From contig NZ_NEJP01000005.1 in NCBI RefSeq assembly GCF_002113125.1, positions 62,001 through 126,000 of the forward strand: 64,000 bases of DNA, read 5' to 3'. How positions within the stretch are numbered: the first letter of the stretch is position 1; each line of letters starts with the position of its first letter. This document shows positions 18,036 to 29,140 of this stretch, piece after piece. This stretch comes from Pseudomonas sp. B20(2017) (lineage in GTDB: Bacteria > Pseudomonadota > Gammaproteobacteria > Pseudomonadales > Pseudomonadaceae). The notes under the pieces were generated by a model. It was not told the DNA's origin. It made no database searches and saw only the letters and a program-made list of their open reading frames with translations. The translations under genes were made by a program, and so were the position numbers.

Positions 18036-19949
18036 ATGAAATGCGACCCCACTCTCTATCGCGCCACGCCGCCATCACTTGCCGTGAAACCCCGTCTGAT
18101 CCGCCACCTGTTCCTGCCGCCGCTGGTCATCGCCCTGATGATCGGACTGGGCTACATCGGCTTCTGGACCAGCGAACATTTCGGCATCCGCAGCCTCGGC
18201 GAAAACGGCCAGCGCCAGCTGGAACTGCACGCCCGTGCGGTCGAAAGCGAGATCAGCAAATACACCTACCTGCCCAGCCTGCTGGAACTCGAATCGAGTG
18301 TTTCGCAGTTGCTAGGCGACCCGACCCCGGAACACCGGCAAACGGTCAACGATTACCTTGAAGGCCTGAACCGGCGCAGCCGCAGTCGGGCCATCTACGT
18401 CATGGACACCACCGGCCGCGTCATGGCCACCAGCAACTGGCGCGACGTCGACAGCTACCTCGGTGAAGACCTGTCATTCCGCGCCTACTTCCAGAACGCC
18501 ATCCGCGGCCAGCCCGGACGGTTCTACGGGATCGGCAGCACCAACGGCGAACCCGGCTATTACCTGGCCCACGGCCTTGAAGAACACGGCAAGATCATCG
18601 GCGTCGCCGTGGTCAAGGTGCGTCTGGAAGCCATGGAAGAACGCTGGCAGCGAGCGCGTCTCGAAGCCTTCGTCAGCGATGAAAACGGCATCATCATTCT
18701 CTCCAGCGATCCGGCCCGGCGCCTGAAATCGGTGATACCGCTGAGCGACGAGACCAAGGAAAAACTCGCCCGCAGCCTGCAGTACTACTGGTTCCCGCTG
18801 AACGAACTGCAACCGCTGGCCCGGGAAACCCTGTCTGAAGGCGTGGAGAAACTCACCTTCCCGGCCAACAGCGAAGTGCCGAGCCAACAGGACCGCGATG
18901 AAGAAAACATCAGCTATCTGGCGCAAACCCGGCCGCTGAGCGACACACCCTGGAATTTCACCCTGCTCACCCCGTTGCAGGACCTGCGCCGCGAGGCGAT
19001 CAATCAGGGGATTCTGGTGGCCGTGGCGTTTGCCTTGGTGGCGTTCCTGCTGATCGCCTGGAACGAACGGCGCAAGGTCATCGCCACCCGCCTCGCCGCC
19101 CGCGAAGCCTTGCAGGAAGCCAACAATCAGCTGGAGCGTCGGATTACCGAACGCACCGCCGACCTGCGCGCCAGCAACGACCGGCTCAAGAGCCAGATCC
19201 GCGAACGGCGTCAGGCCGAAGAAACCTTGCGCCGCGCCCAGGACGAACTGGTGCAGGCCGGTAAACTCGCGGCCATCGGCCAGATGTCCACCAGCATCGC
19301 CCATGAACTGAACCAGCCGCTGGCGGCCATGCGCACGTTGTCGGGCAACACCATCCGTTTCCTTGAGCGCGGTCAGCTCGATGTCGCCAGCACCAACCTC
19401 AAGACCATCAACGACCTGATCGACCGCATGGGCCGGATCACCGCCAGCCTGCGCTCCTTCGCCCGGCGCGGCGACGACAAGGGCCGCGCCAGCCTCGGCA
19501 AAGCGGTGGATGCCGCGCTGCAAGTGCTCGGCGCCCGCGTCGAAAGTGCCTCCCTGCAACTGCATCGCCAGTTCGACGATGTGCAGGTGCAGATCGACCA
19601 GACGCGTCTGGAACAGATTCTAGTCAACCTGATCGGCAACGCCCTCGACGCCATGCAGGCGCAACCGCTGCCTGAACTGTGGCTGGAAGGCGAAGAATTC
19701 AACGGCAAATATCGCCTGCGGGTGCGCGACAACGGCCACGGCATCGACGCCGAAGCGCGCAAGCACTTGTTCGAACCATTCTTCACCACCAAACCCGGCG
19801 AACAGGGCCTGGGCCTCGGCCTGACCCTGTCGGCCAGCCTCGCCGCCGCCACCGGCGGGCATCTGGGTGTTGAACACCCGGCCAGCGGTGGTACCACCTT
19901 CGTCCTCAGTTTACCGTTGGTAAGCCCTACTCCTGCCGAGCCAATATGA
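18036..19949 (+). CDS. aauS: Sensor histidine kinase AauS (DctB type)
   Basis: A 637-residue membrane sensor that in P. putida responds to acidic amino acids together with AauR. A first membrane helix (about residues 25-45) and a second (about 325-342) flank a ~280-residue periplasmic double-Cache-like sensor domain. A coiled coil (about 350-405) leads to the dimerisation/phosphoacceptor domain with His423 in SIAHELNQPLA. The ATP-binding domain shows NLIGNALDA, DNGHGI and GLGLGLTLS. I take ATG 18036; GTG at 18033 is directly adjacent. The stop codon overlaps the aauR start by four bases. The assignment to the aat system rests on adjacency and on AauR-type sites upstream of aatJ. Confidence 0.92.
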   Translation: MKCDPTLYRATPPSLAVKPRLIRHLFLPPLVIALMIGLGYIGFWTSEHFGIRSLGENGQRQLELHARAVESEISKYTYLPSLLELESSVSQLLGDPTPEHRQTVNDYLEGLNRRSRSRAIYVMDTTGRVMATSNWRDVDSYLGEDLSFRAYFQNAIRGQPGRFYGIGSTNGEPGYYLAHGLEEHGKIIGVAVVKVRLEAMEERWQRARLEAFVSDENGIIILSSDPARRLKSVIPLSDETKEKLARSLQYYWFPLNELQPLARETLSEGVEKLTFPANSEVPSQQDRDEENISYLAQTRPLSDTPWNFTLLTPLQDLRREAINQGILVAVAFALVAFLLIAWNERRKVIATRLAAREALQEANNQLERRITERTADLRASNDRLKSQIRERRQAEETLRRAQDELVQAGKLAAIGQMSTSIAHELNQPLAAMRTLSGNTIRFLERGQLDVASTNLKTINDLIDRMGRITASLRSFARRGDDKGRASLGKAVDAALQVLGARVESASLQLHRQFDDVQVQIDQTRLEQILVNLIGNALDAMQAQPLPELWLEGEEFNGKYRLRVRDNGHGIDAEARKHLFEPFFTTKPGEQGLGLGLTLSASLAAATGGHLGVEHPASGGTTFVLSLPLVSPTPAEPI

Positions 19950-21274
19950 ACAACGACCTTAGTGTGCTGATCGTCGAAGACGATCCCCATGTGCTGCTCG
20001 GCTGCCAGCAGGCGCTGACCCTGGAAGACATCCCGTGCATCGGCGTGGGCAGTGCCGAAGAGGCGCTGGAGCAGGTCGGCGACAACTTCGCCGGGATCGT
20101 CATCAGCGACATTCGCCTGCCGGGCATCGACGGTCTGGAACTGCTGACCCGGCTCAAGCAACGCGACCGCAGCCTGCCGGTGGTACTGATTACCGGGCAT
20201 GGCGACATCTCCATGGCCGTCGGCGCAATGCAGAAAGGCGCCTACGACTTCATGGAAAAGCCGTTCTCCCCTGAGCGTCTGGTCGATGTGGCCCGCCGCG
20301 CGCTGGAGCAACGCAGCCTGAATCGCGAAGTCTCGTCCCTGCGCCGGCAACTGGCCGAACGCGATTCCCTTGAAGGACGGATCATCGGCCGTTCGCCGGC
20401 CATGCAGAACCTGCGCGAGCTAATCGCCAACGTCGCCGACACCTCGGCCAACGTATTGATCGAAGGCGAAACCGGCACCGGCAAGGAACTGGTCGCCCGC
20501 TGCCTGCATGACTTCAGCCGCCGCCACACCAAACAATTCGTCGCGCTGAACTGCGGAGGCCTGCCGGAAAACCTGTTCGAAAGCGAAATCTTCGGCCACG
20601 AGGCCAACGCCTTCACCGGCGCCGGAAAACGGCGGATCGGCAAGATCGAACACGCCGACGGCGGCACGCTGTTCCTCGACGAAGTGGAAAGCATGCCGCT
20701 GCCGTTGCAGATAAAACTGCTGCGGGTGTTGCAGGAACGCACCCTTGAACGCCTCGGCTCGAACCAGAGTGTGGCGGTGGATTGCCGGGTGATTGCGGCC
20801 ACCAAGTCCGACCTCGACGAATCGAGCAAGGCCGGGGAATTCCGCAGTGACTTGTACTACCGCCTCAACGTGGTGACGCTGGAACTGCCGCCCCTGCGCG
20901 AGCGCCGCGAAGACATCCTGCAACTGTTCGAACACTTCACCCAGCAATCGGCACTGCGTTTCGACCGGGCGCTGCCGGAGCTGGACAACCAGACGTTGTC
21001 GAGCCTGATGAGCCATGACTGGCCGGGCAACGTGCGCGAGTTGCGCAACGTCGCCGAGCGTTTTGCCCTCGGTTTACCGGCGTTCAAGAAAACCGGCGCG
21101 GGCAGCACAGGTCAGGGCCTGGCGTTCGCCGAAGCGGTGGAAGCGTTCGAACGCAACCTGCTCAGTGACGCCCTGCAACGCAGCGGCGGCAACCTGACCC
21201 AGGCCAGCCTCGAACTGGGTATGGCCAAGACCACGCTGTTCGACAAAGTGAAAAAATACGGCCTGAGCCATTAA
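19946..21274 (+). CDS. aauR: Sigma-54-dependent response regulator AauR (DctD type)
   Basis: A 442-residue activator with three domains: receiver (residues 1-120, phosphoacceptor Asp55 in VISDIRLPG), AAA+ sigma-54 interaction domain (Walker A GETGTGKE, about residue 173; Walker B GGTLFLDEV), and a Fis-type helix-turn-helix at the C-terminus (GGNLTQASLELGMAKTTL). The sigma-54-contacting loop, normally GAFTGA, reads NAFTGA here. The probable target is the -24/-12 promoter of aatJQMP, which has TTCGG-N4-CCGAA sites upstream. Tight overlap with aauS indicates a cotranscribed two-component pair. Confidence 0.94.
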   Translation: MNNDLSVLIVEDDPHVLLGCQQALTLEDIPCIGVGSAEEALEQVGDNFAGIVISDIRLPGIDGLELLTRLKQRDRSLPVVLITGHGDISMAVGAMQKGAYDFMEKPFSPERLVDVARRALEQRSLNREVSSLRRQLAERDSLEGRIIGRSPAMQNLRELIANVADTSANVLIEGETGTGKELVARCLHDFSRRHTKQFVALNCGGLPENLFESEIFGHEANAFTGAGKRRIGKIEHADGGTLFLDEVESMPLPLQIKLLRVLQERTLERLGSNQSVAVDCRVIAATKSDLDESSKAGEFRSDLYYRLNVVTLELPPLRERREDILQLFEHFTQQSALRFDRALPELDNQTLSSLMSHDWPGNVRELRNVAERFALGLPAFKKTGAGSTGQGLAFAEAVEAFERNLLSDALQRSGGNLTQASLELGMAKTTLFDKVKKYGLSH

Positions 21275-21285
21275 GCGAGAACGAC

Positions 21286-21624
21286 GTGGATCTGATTTTC
21301 AAGGCAATGCTCGGCGCGGCGGTGGTGGTAATCCTCGCCCTGCTGGCAAAGACCAAAAACTACTACATCGCAGGGCTGGTGCCGCTGTTCCCGACCTTTG
21401 CCCTGATCGCCCACTACATCGTCGGCAAGGGCCGCTCGATCGACGACCTGAAGACCACCATCGTCTTCGGCATGTGGTCGATCATTCCATACTTCGTCTA
21501 TCTGGCGACGCTGTACGTGATGGTCGACCGCATGCGCCTCGAAGCTTCGCTGGCGGTTGCGGCCGTGGCGTGGCTGATGGCGGCGACAGTGCTGGTGTCG
21601 GTGTGGGTGCGGCTGCATGCATAA
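21286..21624 (+). CDS. glpM: GlpM-family small inner-membrane protein
   Basis: A 112-residue, very hydrophobic protein with about four predicted membrane helices. The segment YYIAGLVPLFPTFALIAHYIVG is the hallmark of the GlpM family, described in P. aeruginosa as a membrane protein whose loss affects alginate production and which was linked to the glp regulon. The start is GTG at 21286, 11 bp after aauR, so it is probably cotranscribed with aauSR. It lies 7 kb away from glpD. The family call is by recognition of sequence pattern; the molecular role is unknown. Confidence 0.8.
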   Translation: MDLIFKAMLGAAVVVILALLAKTKNYYIAGLVPLFPTFALIAHYIVGKGRSIDDLKTTIVFGMWSIIPYFVYLATLYVMVDRMRLEASLAVAAVAWLMAATVLVSVWVRLHA

Positions 21625-21666
21625 AAAATCACGCTCGTCACCGTTTACCGTTTACCGTGAGTCCAG

Positions 21667-22116
21667 CTATTTACATTGACTAGTTGTAAGGGCCCCACGG
21701 CAGTTGTTCAAATGACCAACTATTTCGGGTGTAGTTGTTAAATCCAGATAGGTGGTAGAAGAATTCACATGCACTACTGAAAGAGCTTCATTAATTGTGT
21801 TGCCTGTCCAATTACTAGTCGGATTAGTCCCACCATCCTTGCACGTAATTGAGTCAAAAGTGCATTTGCCATTTGGCTCAACCGCAATCGTATGTGTCAG
21901 GCAACTATGATTAGCAGTGTTATTATTCCAGGCAGTCTCACACGCATTTGGTGGTTTTGGCTTTCTAGCATCGTCCCACGCTGCTGCGGCCGCATCAAAC
22001 TTTCCGGGATCAGCCAAATACGCCTCTTCCATTTCATCATCCGTCATGGCATAAGCGTGACCCGATATTACCTGCAGCAAAAACAACACCAGCACCCACA
22101 ACTTTCCATTTCTCAT
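21667..22116 (-). CDS. AT-rich orphan secreted protein
   Basis: A 149-residue protein with a clear signal peptide in residues 1-23 (hydrophobic core LWVLVLFLLQ, cleavage after AYA), so it should be exported. The mature part is hydrophilic and contains six cysteines, compatible with disulfides. I recognise no domain. The ATG at 22116 has a good AAGGAAAG ribosome binding site, which favours a real gene; the 23 residues upstream in the frame are not needed. Its base composition is much more AT-rich than the flanking genes and the surrounding 22,120-22,290 bp is also AT-rich, suggesting horizontal acquisition. Confidence 0.6.
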   Translation of the reverse strand: MRNGKLWVLVLFLLQVISGHAYAMTDDEMEEAYLADPGKFDAAAAAWDDARKPKPPNACETAWNNNTANHSCLTHTIAVEPNGKCTFDSITCKDGGTNPTSNWTGNTINEALSVVHVNSSTTYLDLTTTPEIVGHLNNCRGALTTSQCK

Positions 22117-22291
22117 GTCACTTTCCTTATAAAACCATTGCGTCATCGCAATATAAAAATAAACGGACAACCACAAGCACGCCACTGTCAGAAATGACAG
22201 TTCGCAAGATAAAAATGAAATAAGAAAACTTTGCTAAGAGCAAATTCAACTAGCTTTCTAAAATTATAGAAATAAAACTAAAGATCTACAT

Positions 22292-23323
22292 TCAGAGAAA
22301 ATCAGATCCCGAGCCTAAAATCTGCGCCCAGTGCGACGTGTCTTCGCGATGCTCGCGCAGATACGGCAACACCGCCGCCAGCAACGGCTCCTTGAACGCT
22401 TCCTGAAAACGGTGCGCCAGCCCCGGAATCAGCCGCAGCTGACTGCCGCGAATGTGCGCCGCCAGATGCACGCCGTGCATCACCGGCAGCAACGGATCCG
22501 CCGTGCCATGCACCACCAGCGTCGGGACGCGAAGTTGATTGAGCAACGCCACCCGACTGGGTTCGGCGAGGATTGCCATGATCTGGCGCTTCACGCCTTC
22601 AGGGTTGAACGCCCGGTCATAGGAAAGCGCCGCCTGATGCAGCAGCATCTGGCGATCATCAGCGACCGTCGGACTGCCCAGCGCCGCCAGCAGATCGGCC
22701 TGTTGCTCAAGCGCGATCTGGCGATTGGGTGCGCCACGCCGTGACAACAATTGCACCAGCGCCGCACTCGGCGCCGGCAGCCCTTCGGCGCCGGAACTGG
22801 TCATGATCAGCGTCAGGCTCTCGACCCGTTGCGGCGCCATCGCTGCCATGTGCTGGGCAATCATCCCGCCCATGCTCGCGCCGAGCACGTGGAATTGCTC
22901 GACGTGCAACGCGTCCATCAGGCCCAGCGCATCGTCGGCCATGTCGGTCAGGCTGTAAGGCGCCGCCACCGGCAGGCCGAGCTTGTAGCGCAGCACCTCA
23001 AAAGTCAGGTTGGCTTCCACCGGCGTCTGGCGCCAGGTCGACAGACCGACATCGCGGTTGTCATAACGGATCACCCGAAAACCCTGCTGACACAGCGCAA
23101 CCACCACTTCATCCGGCCAGTGGATCAACTGCCCGCCCAGGCCCATCACCAGCAACAGCGCCGGATCCGACGCACGGCCGATGCTCTGGTAAGCCAGGCT
23201 CACCTGCTCCAGATCGACCCGTTCGGTCGGTACATTGACGTCGCAACGCGACGCCGCATAGGACGCTGGAACGAAAAAAACCGCGGCCAACAACGCCGCG
23301 ATTGCAAAAAATCCCTTGAACAT
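22292..23323 (-). CDS. Secreted alpha/beta hydrolase
   Basis: A 343-residue alpha/beta-hydrolase-fold enzyme with an N-terminal signal peptide (residues 1-23, core [12 protein letters not shown]). The nucleophile elbow GASMGG provides the catalytic serine near residue 152. The oxyanion region MGLGG, an acid in the segment [10 protein letters not shown] and a C-terminal histidine in GLAHRF complete the triad. Substrate is unknown; sequence style resembles carboxylesterases or homoserine-type hydrolases. The ATG at 23323 is chosen because it begins the signal peptide; its ribosome binding site is weak, and an in-frame start upstream at 23431 cannot be excluded. The 5' region is divergent from the giant toxin-like gene. 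Confidence 0.82.
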   Translation of the reverse strand: MFKGFFAIAALLAAVFFVPASYAASRCDVNVPTERVDLEQVSLAYQSIGRASDPALLLVMGLGGQLIHWPDEVVVALCQQGFRVIRYDNRDVGLSTWRQTPVEANLTFEVLRYKLGLPVAAPYSLTDMADDALGLMDALHVEQFHVLGASMGGMIAQHMAAMAPQRVESLTLIMTSSGAEGLPAPSAALVQLLSRRGAPNRQIALEQQADLLAALGSPTVADDRQMLLHQAALSYDRAFNPEGVKRQIMAILAEPSRVALLNQLRVPTLVVHGTADPLLPVMHGVHLAAHIRGSQLRLIPGLAHRFQEAFKEPLLAAVLPYLREHREDTSHWAQILGSGSDFL

Positions 23324-23535
23324 GAAAAACACCGAAACGCAGAACCCCAGTAGAGCGCGAGTCTGATGAAGTTTGTTCAAGCGCGCTGCCACAGTTCGAT
23401 GACAGTTTGATGAAGAGTGCCGAGCGGTCATTTCCAGTGGCGATAACTATGTAGCACCACGGCCACAGGGCATTTTTTTCCAATGGCTCGTTATACGGAG
23501 TGGATCTCCCGCTCCTCGTCGCGAGCCACTTGACC

Positions 23536-26500
23536 ATGTCCAAACACATTTTTGCCGATTACCCGGTGCCCGCGCGGCGCGTCTGGCCTGCTTCGCTGCC
23601 TTTGCCGAGCAATGTCGACAGCGCACTGTTACGCAGCGCCATGGATCGTTGGCACAGCGCCAGTCAGGGCTTGCAAGACCTGTTTGCCGGCGTGCCTTCC
23701 ATCCGAGCTTCGCTGAACGATTTGCTGGAGCGTGAGCTTGATCTGGGCGAGCCGGACGCCGGTTTTCTCTTCCAGGCGACTGACACGCTCCCCTGGCAAT
23801 TTGTCGGGTTCACGTCGTTGCTTGCCTTCATCTACCACAAGGAACAACCGCAGATCGCGCTCGACCGCCCCTGCTCAGTCGCCGGTCTGGGCAGCAATCA
23901 CCCGATGGCAGCCTTGACGCCGATTCAATGCCTGCTCCGGATCAAGGCACTGGATCCGGAAAAGGAACTGAACCGGCGCTGGAACACCTATTGGAATGCC
24001 CGAGCCCCCGGCACGGCATTTTCACGCCGTGAACAGGCGGGTCGGTTGTACCAGTCGCATCTGGAGGCGACGGCTCAAGTGGCGCTGGCACAGCGCAGCC
24101 TGACCACCGACCAGTTACAACCGTTATGGCTGCTCATGGATGCCTCATCACCTGAACCACGTCTGGATGATCAGCCGGTGTACAGCGAACGTCTGGAGCT
24201 GGTGCCTGGCAATGACTGGCCGGGCCAGATTCCCGGCACCTGGGTGATCAGCGTTGGCGATCGACAATTCGGGCGTCAATTACTGTACTTGCCCCATCAT
24301 CCGGTCCCCTTCCAATCGTTCGCCAGGCGCAGCGACCTGGAAGCCTGGTTGTCCGGCCAGGGATTCGCTCCGGAAGGACTGCCCGCAAGCGGACTGCGCT
24401 TTGAATACATCACCGGAACCCAGTCGTTGACCTCCGACGTGACGGACGTGCTGGCCCGGTTGCAACAGGTCCGGATCAACACCCTGCGTCAGGGCTCAGC
24501 CGGCAAAAACGGACTGGCCGAGCATGGCGCGCGGACACTTGAGCAGGCAGACCGACTGGAACGACAACTGCGTATTATCGGGATCACGGCCGCCCCCCCT
24601 GCATTGCCGCCTTCGATGCCGGCTACTCAGGATCAAGAACAGCCATTGTTCGGAGCCCTGACCGCAGATATTCCATGGTCGGTACGTCAGGCCGCACTGG
24701 AGCGGCAGCGCGACGCCCTGCAAATCTGGTCAACCGTCGCCACAGATGAAGATCGCCAGACGTTCGAGGATCAACTTCAACGTCTGGAAGCCGCAGAACT
24801 GGCAGCCGACTCGGCAGCTCAATCGATGCTGTATCGCGAACGCGTACTGGATATGGTCACCCTCAATCGCGAATTCACCTCTCTGCACCGGGCGCACAAA
24901 AACGGGCTGATCGCCGAAGCAGGGCTGCAGCACACGCTCAAGCAACTGAGCGAAGAACTGTACCAGGCACTGCTGTCTGTTCTGGACACGTCCGGCGATG
25001 GCGATGTCGACTGGTGTGCAGCCGAGATATCGCTCTCCTCGCGCGAGCCGTCTGACGCCTGCCGGCAGACGCTCAATGGGCCTCTGGTCATCACTCCCGT
25101 GGCCGCCCTGTCGGATCCCGCTGCACCTCATGCTCTGCTGCTGTATTGGCCGGGCACCGGTGGTGGACTGCAACGGTTCGACAATCGTCGTGAACTGGAA
25201 CGCGAGGTGTTCAAGGTACAGGAGCAAGACCCATCGCTGACGTTGCAACTGAGCCGGATCACGGGCGATCCGTTGCAGCATGCCCTGAATCAGGTGTCTG
25301 GAGAGTTCGAGGAGCAGGCAGGCGTTATACGCCGCAGTTACAGTGACGCGGCCCGTTCGACGCTACGCGCCGAACATCTCGAAACACTGCGCCGGCAGTT
25401 TGTCGCCAGACTGCAAGTGCCTGTCAGTGCGGCGCGGCAACTTGCCTTCTCGCATCTGGCAGAGCAAGCCAAAAGCGCTGCCCTCGCCTCCAGTCTTCCG
25501 GACTGGTTGATCAACCTGCCCGAGGTCGACCGTGGCGGACTCAGATCGCTGATCGAGGCGTACATCAAAGCCATGCAGCGTAGTCAGGCCTTGATGGAAA
25601 GGGCCCTGCCACCGCGCGACGAATTCACCCGACAACATTTGCATGCCCGCCTGCGCAAGGATTTTTCGCTCAAGGGGCTTTTCGAAGTGCAAGTGGAACT
25701 GCCTGATTCGGTGGCCATGCAACAACATACGTACAACGCCCCCGGCGCACCGGGAACGCCAACGAAAACGGTCATGATCCCGAGCCCCGCTCGCAGCAAG
25801 ACACCCCTTGAAACCCTCGCCCAGACCAATATCGACAATACACCGTCGATGAGCATGGAGCCGCTGGCACTGCGTCTGGGCTTCATGAAAGTAGACGTCA
25901 CCGCATCCGACGAGACCGAGCGTCGGACCCTTGCAGCAGGCATTACCAAAGCTTACCTGACCAGGACACTGCCCGATCTGGACCTGCCCAAGGCTTACGA
26001 AACCCTGATCCACAAGGTGTTCATGGGGTCGAACGATGACACACCGTTCGTCAACGAACATCGTCGCGAATGCCTGCTGGAACCGTGGCGCTTGATGCTC
26101 AGGCTGCAAGGCGAATGCGCGCGGCTGCAAAAACAGATCAGCGTGCAGGATCTGCAAATCCTCGACATCGCCATCGATGCCGACACCTTCCCCGCCTGGC
26201 GTGCGAACAACAAGCGCATTGTCCTGCTGCCGGCCCTTCTCACCTCCGGCGGCAGGGACACACCCAACGAGGGCCCGGTGACCATCTCCGGAGTGAGTTT
26301 CATACAGGAACAGGTCAGCGGGACGACATTGCTGTACCTGGCCGACAGCCCCGATAGTCAGGTCCTGAGACGCTACGACAATCTTGAAGCCGCACGTAAG
26401 GCGCTATTCAACCTGTGCGTGCAGGAAAAATGGTCTCGCTACCTGGCCGGCCGGGCCGTACAGGGCGACGTACGCGCCCACGAGCACCGTATAGAGCAGG

Positions 26501-29088
26501 CCGTGCTCAAGCGCTTCGATACGTTGATCGGGGTGGGTGAACGCTGGCCGGCAACCACTTCATTGGCTGCGCACCTGCTCAATGCGCAAATGGGCCGGCT
26601 GATCCAGGCCCATCGCAGCACATCGCGCGCCAATGCCGACCTGGCTGACGAGCGTTATGCGTTGAGCGGTTCAAGAGTGTTTATCTACATCAAAATGGCC
26701 TTGGGTCTCGTGCCCTTTGTCGGCACTGCCATTGGCCTGTACGACGCCTGGACCAGCGCCAATCAGGCCGTGGCCGCATTTCTGCGTGGTGCGGTGGGCG
26801 ATGGACTGGCCGAAATCGAAGGGTTGCTGCTGGCGCTGGTCGACGCTGCGATGGACATTCTGCCCACGGTAGGCGCAGGCAGCGGCGCCGCGACGCTGAC
26901 GCGTAGCCGGCAGCTACGCAAACTGGCTGCCGGCCCAGCCGTGTTGCACGCACCCGACAAGCGAACGGCGAGACACATGAAGGAACGATTCGCCGGCTAT
27001 GAGTACCAACAGCCTGTTTTCCTGAGTGGAATGGAACCGGCCAGCGCTGGCCTGTTTCGCAACGTCTATCGGCATGCCGACGGCGATTTTGTCTTCCGTC
27101 AGGGACGAGCTTATCAAGTCGAATTGAGCAAGGATTCGCGAGGCTGGCGCCTGGCCGGAAATTCGCAGAAAACTTACAAGCAACCGATTGCCCTTGATGA
27201 GGCCGGCAACTGGGACACTCATTTCGGCGTGTATGGAACGATGTTCGATGGCGGTGGCGCCGGCGGTGGCAATGTGTTCGGGCATCTTGCCGATGCGCTG
27301 GATCCGGTCTGGCCCATGAGCGTTCGTCAACGCCTGCCACGCTGGTGGGGAGACCGGGTGTTTCGTCGCCAGCACCAATTGACCGAGACGACCGATGACC
27401 TTGCCCGGCAGATCGATGTGCGATTCGCCGAAAGTCACGCAGCCATAACCCGTTACAACGACGCCCCCTTCGACCAGCGTCCGGCCTTGCGAGCCGCTGC
27501 CGATGCAGCCTGTATCGGCGATATTGAAATGGCCAGCCGGCGTTACCGGGTACTGACCGATCTGCTGCCTCTGACTCATGGCAACAAGCGGCGCAAGGTC
27601 ATCGAATGCATGAGTCTGGATGCCTGGAAAGTGGCCGATCGTCTTCAGTTGCGTGTTCATCACGTCAATCACCAGATCAGTCCGCTGCTGGACCGGATTG
27701 ACCCGCTGATCGAACGCCTGATCGAGCTGCCGGCAGATTTTCTCGGCGAGCACATTTCCCTTCACAGGCAAATTCGCAGTCTGCGTCTGGAAACAATGCA
27801 GAGAACCGAGGAGCTCGAACGGCTGATGGCCGATCTCAACCAATGGTACGAACGCATCAGCCTGCCCCGGGACAAGGCGCAAATGCGAGCCGAAATCGAG
27901 GGTTTGAACAAGCGACTGAGTGAGAGCAACCTGCTCTATCTCAAGACCGGCAGCCTGCTGGAGATGGTTCAGAACTACGATAAACTGAGCGAGGTGTCCT
28001 GGCACTTTCTGCACAACCAGGCACAAGACCTGCGGGCCAGGATCGACCGTGCCCTGTACACACAATTCAGTCTGCCCGAGACCAGCGCCACCCGCGCACA
28101 ACGCAATCGGATATTGCAGGACTGTCTCGACACTTATGCGCAGTTTCGTCGAGCCATGACCGTGTGGACTGCCAGCTACTCCCAGCACTTTTACATGGAA
28201 GATGTCCCCGCTCTGCTGGCGGGCATCGAAAAAATGGCCGACCGGGCACGCAGGGCCTTCGAACTGCCGACAGTCACCGCCCCCATCGGCCGAAGTACCA
28301 AGAAGATCTTCACCACCGAGGACGACCAATTGCTGATTGGCATTGAGCATTGGGAATCGACTACCCAGACCCGTCGCTATCACTTGACCGGCAAGGGTGG
28401 CGCAGAAGAGATCTGGGAACAGGGCAGCAACGGCAAATACCGCCTGTTGAGTTCACCTGCCCGACCACCGACACCCGTGGAGCGGAACCTGCAAGCGCTG
28501 CTGACAGAGGCACGCACGCGACTGGATCGCTTGCCGGTGTACGAGATCAAGGTCAACACCCATGCCCGGCAAGACATGCTCCCGGTCGATCTGGAACACA
28601 TGATGGTCAGCGAAGCAGACGAACTGATACGCCGGGCGCAACGTATCGAGCCGATCGATGCGCAGAACCCGCTCATCGCCATCCTGCGCGGCAAAGCGAC
28701 CGAACTGCGGATCCGCGGACGACAAATGCGCACCCGCCAGTCACTGAACAGCAAGAACCCCACCGATGGCATGCTCGATGACCTGATCGGACAGAACGCA
28801 GTGGATATTCAAAAAGCTCAGCCGCTGAAAAACCTCGGCAAACGCAAGGACGGCCGCATCGATTACCTGCAGGAGTACAAAATCCGCGACCTGACCCAGG
28901 CTCAGCCACGTTTGCTGTGGTACGCCCACTTCCACTACACAAAGGCTACACCCGGTTTTCGCGATTTCGAAAAGGCCCATCTGAAATTGCCCGAACATCG
29001 ATCCATGACCCATGCCGATAATCCTTCCCTGCCTTATGCCGACATCGGCAAGCGCTCGTCGGTGCTGATCCATTTCGAGAACCTGTAA
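23536..29088 (+). CDS. Giant dermonecrotic-toxin-like (DUF6543-type) protein
   Basis: A 1,850-residue protein of the family annotated in Pseudomonas as dermonecrotic toxin domain proteins. No signal peptide is visible. A hydrophobic stretch at about residues 1050-1115 ([17 protein letters not shown] and following helices) could insert in a membrane. It is followed at about 1186-1225 by a short beta-like module ([10 protein letters not shown] ... GNWDTH). Helix-rich, coiled-coil-like sequence fills about 1380-1500. The last ~60 residues hold a conserved-looking block, LLWYAHFHY ... [12 protein letters not shown]. No catalytic signature was recognised. The ATG at 23536 gives the family-like start [12 protein letters not shown]; a GTG at 23500 is possible. 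Base composition matches neighbours. A related protein is encoded at 48298-53256. Confidence 0.8.
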   Translation: MSKHIFADYPVPARRVWPASLPLPSNVDSALLRSAMDRWHSASQGLQDLFAGVPSIRASLNDLLERELDLGEPDAGFLFQATDTLPWQFVGFTSLLAFIYHKEQPQIALDRPCSVAGLGSNHPMAALTPIQCLLRIKALDPEKELNRRWNTYWNARAPGTAFSRREQAGRLYQSHLEATAQVALAQRSLTTDQLQPLWLLMDASSPEPRLDDQPVYSERLELVPGNDWPGQIPGTWVISVGDRQFGRQLLYLPHHPVPFQSFARRSDLEAWLSGQGFAPEGLPASGLRFEYITGTQSLTSDVTDVLARLQQVRINTLRQGSAGKNGLAEHGARTLEQADRLERQLRIIGITAAPPALPPSMPATQDQEQPLFGALTADIPWSVRQAALERQRDALQIWSTVATDEDRQTFEDQLQRLEAAELAADSAAQSMLYRERVLDMVTLNREFTSLHRAHKNGLIAEAGLQHTLKQLSEELYQALLSVLDTSGDGDVDWCAAEISLSSREPSDACRQTLNGPLVITPVAALSDPAAPHALLLYWPGTGGGLQRFDNRRELEREVFKVQEQDPSLTLQLSRITGDPLQHALNQVSGEFEEQAGVIRRSYSDAARSTLRAEHLETLRRQFVARLQVPVSAARQLAFSHLAEQAKSAALASSLPDWLINLPEVDRGGLRSLIEAYIKAMQRSQALMERALPPRDEFTRQHLHARLRKDFSLKGLFEVQVELPDSVAMQQHTYNAPGAPGTPTKTVMIPSPARSKTPLETLAQTNIDNTPSMSMEPLALRLGFMKVDVTASDETERRTLAAGITKAYLTRTLPDLDLPKAYETLIHKVFMGSNDDTPFVNEHRRECLLEPWRLMLRLQGECARLQKQISVQDLQILDIAIDADTFPAWRANNKRIVLLPALLTSGGRDTPNEGPVTISGVSFIQEQVSGTTLLYLADSPDSQVLRRYDNLEAARKALFNLCVQEKWSRYLAGRAVQGDVRAHEHRIEQAVLKRFDTLIGVGERWPATTSLAAHLLNAQMGRLIQAHRSTSRANADLADERYALSGSRVFIYIKMALGLVPFVGTAIGLYDAWTSANQAVAAFLRGAVGDGLAEIEGLLLALVDAAMDILPTVGAGSGAATLTRSRQLRKLAAGPAVLHAPDKRTARHMKERFAGYEYQQPVFLSGMEPASAGLFRNVYRHADGDFVFRQGRAYQVELSKDSRGWRLAGNSQKTYKQPIALDEAGNWDTHFGVYGTMFDGGGAGGGNVFGHLADALDPVWPMSVRQRLPRWWGDRVFRRQHQLTETTDDLARQIDVRFAESHAAITRYNDAPFDQRPALRAAADAACIGDIEMASRRYRVLTDLLPLTHGNKRRKVIECMSLDAWKVADRLQLRVHHVNHQISPLLDRIDPLIERLIELPADFLGEHISLHRQIRSLRLETMQRTEELERLMADLNQWYERISLPRDKAQMRAEIEGLNKRLSESNLLYLKTGSLLEMVQNYDKLSEVSWHFLHNQAQDLRARIDRALYTQFSLPETSATRAQRNRILQDCLDTYAQFRRAMTVWTASYSQHFYMEDVPALLAGIEKMADRARRAFELPTVTAPIGRSTKKIFTTEDDQLLIGIEHWESTTQTRRYHLTGKGGAEEIWEQGSNGKYRLLSSPARPPTPVERNLQALLTEARTRLDRLPVYEIKVNTHARQDMLPVDLEHMMVSEADELIRRAQRIEPIDAQNPLIAILRGKATELRIRGRQMRTRQSLNSKNPTDGMLDDLIGQNAVDIQKAQPLKNLGKRKDGRIDYLQEYKIRDLTQAQPRLLWYAHFHYTKATPGFRDFEKAHLKLPEHRSMTHADNPSLPYADIGKRSSVLIHFENL

Positions 29089-29094
29089 AAGCAA

Positions 29095-29125
29095 AAGGGG
29101 GAACGGTTTACCCGCTCCCCCTTGC
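29095..29125. terminator. Bidirectional terminator between toxin-like gene and metE
   Basis: Stem AAGGGGGAACGG...CCGCTCCCCCTT with an A-rich left flank lies between two convergent stop codons and can serve both transcripts. Confidence 0.8.
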
Positions 29126-29140
29126 TGTTACGCTAACCGG

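Noticed and set aside
26914..28383. 489-codon open frame antisense to the giant toxin-like gene, considered as an immunity gene
   Set aside because: Composition is that of a shadow frame, it overlaps coding sequence completely and has no start signal.
23536..29088. Type VI secretion or insecticidal Tc toxin assignment for the giant protein
   Set aside because: No VgrG, PAAR, Hcp, Rhs/YD repeat or Tc gene was seen in the window, so the delivery route cannot be stated.
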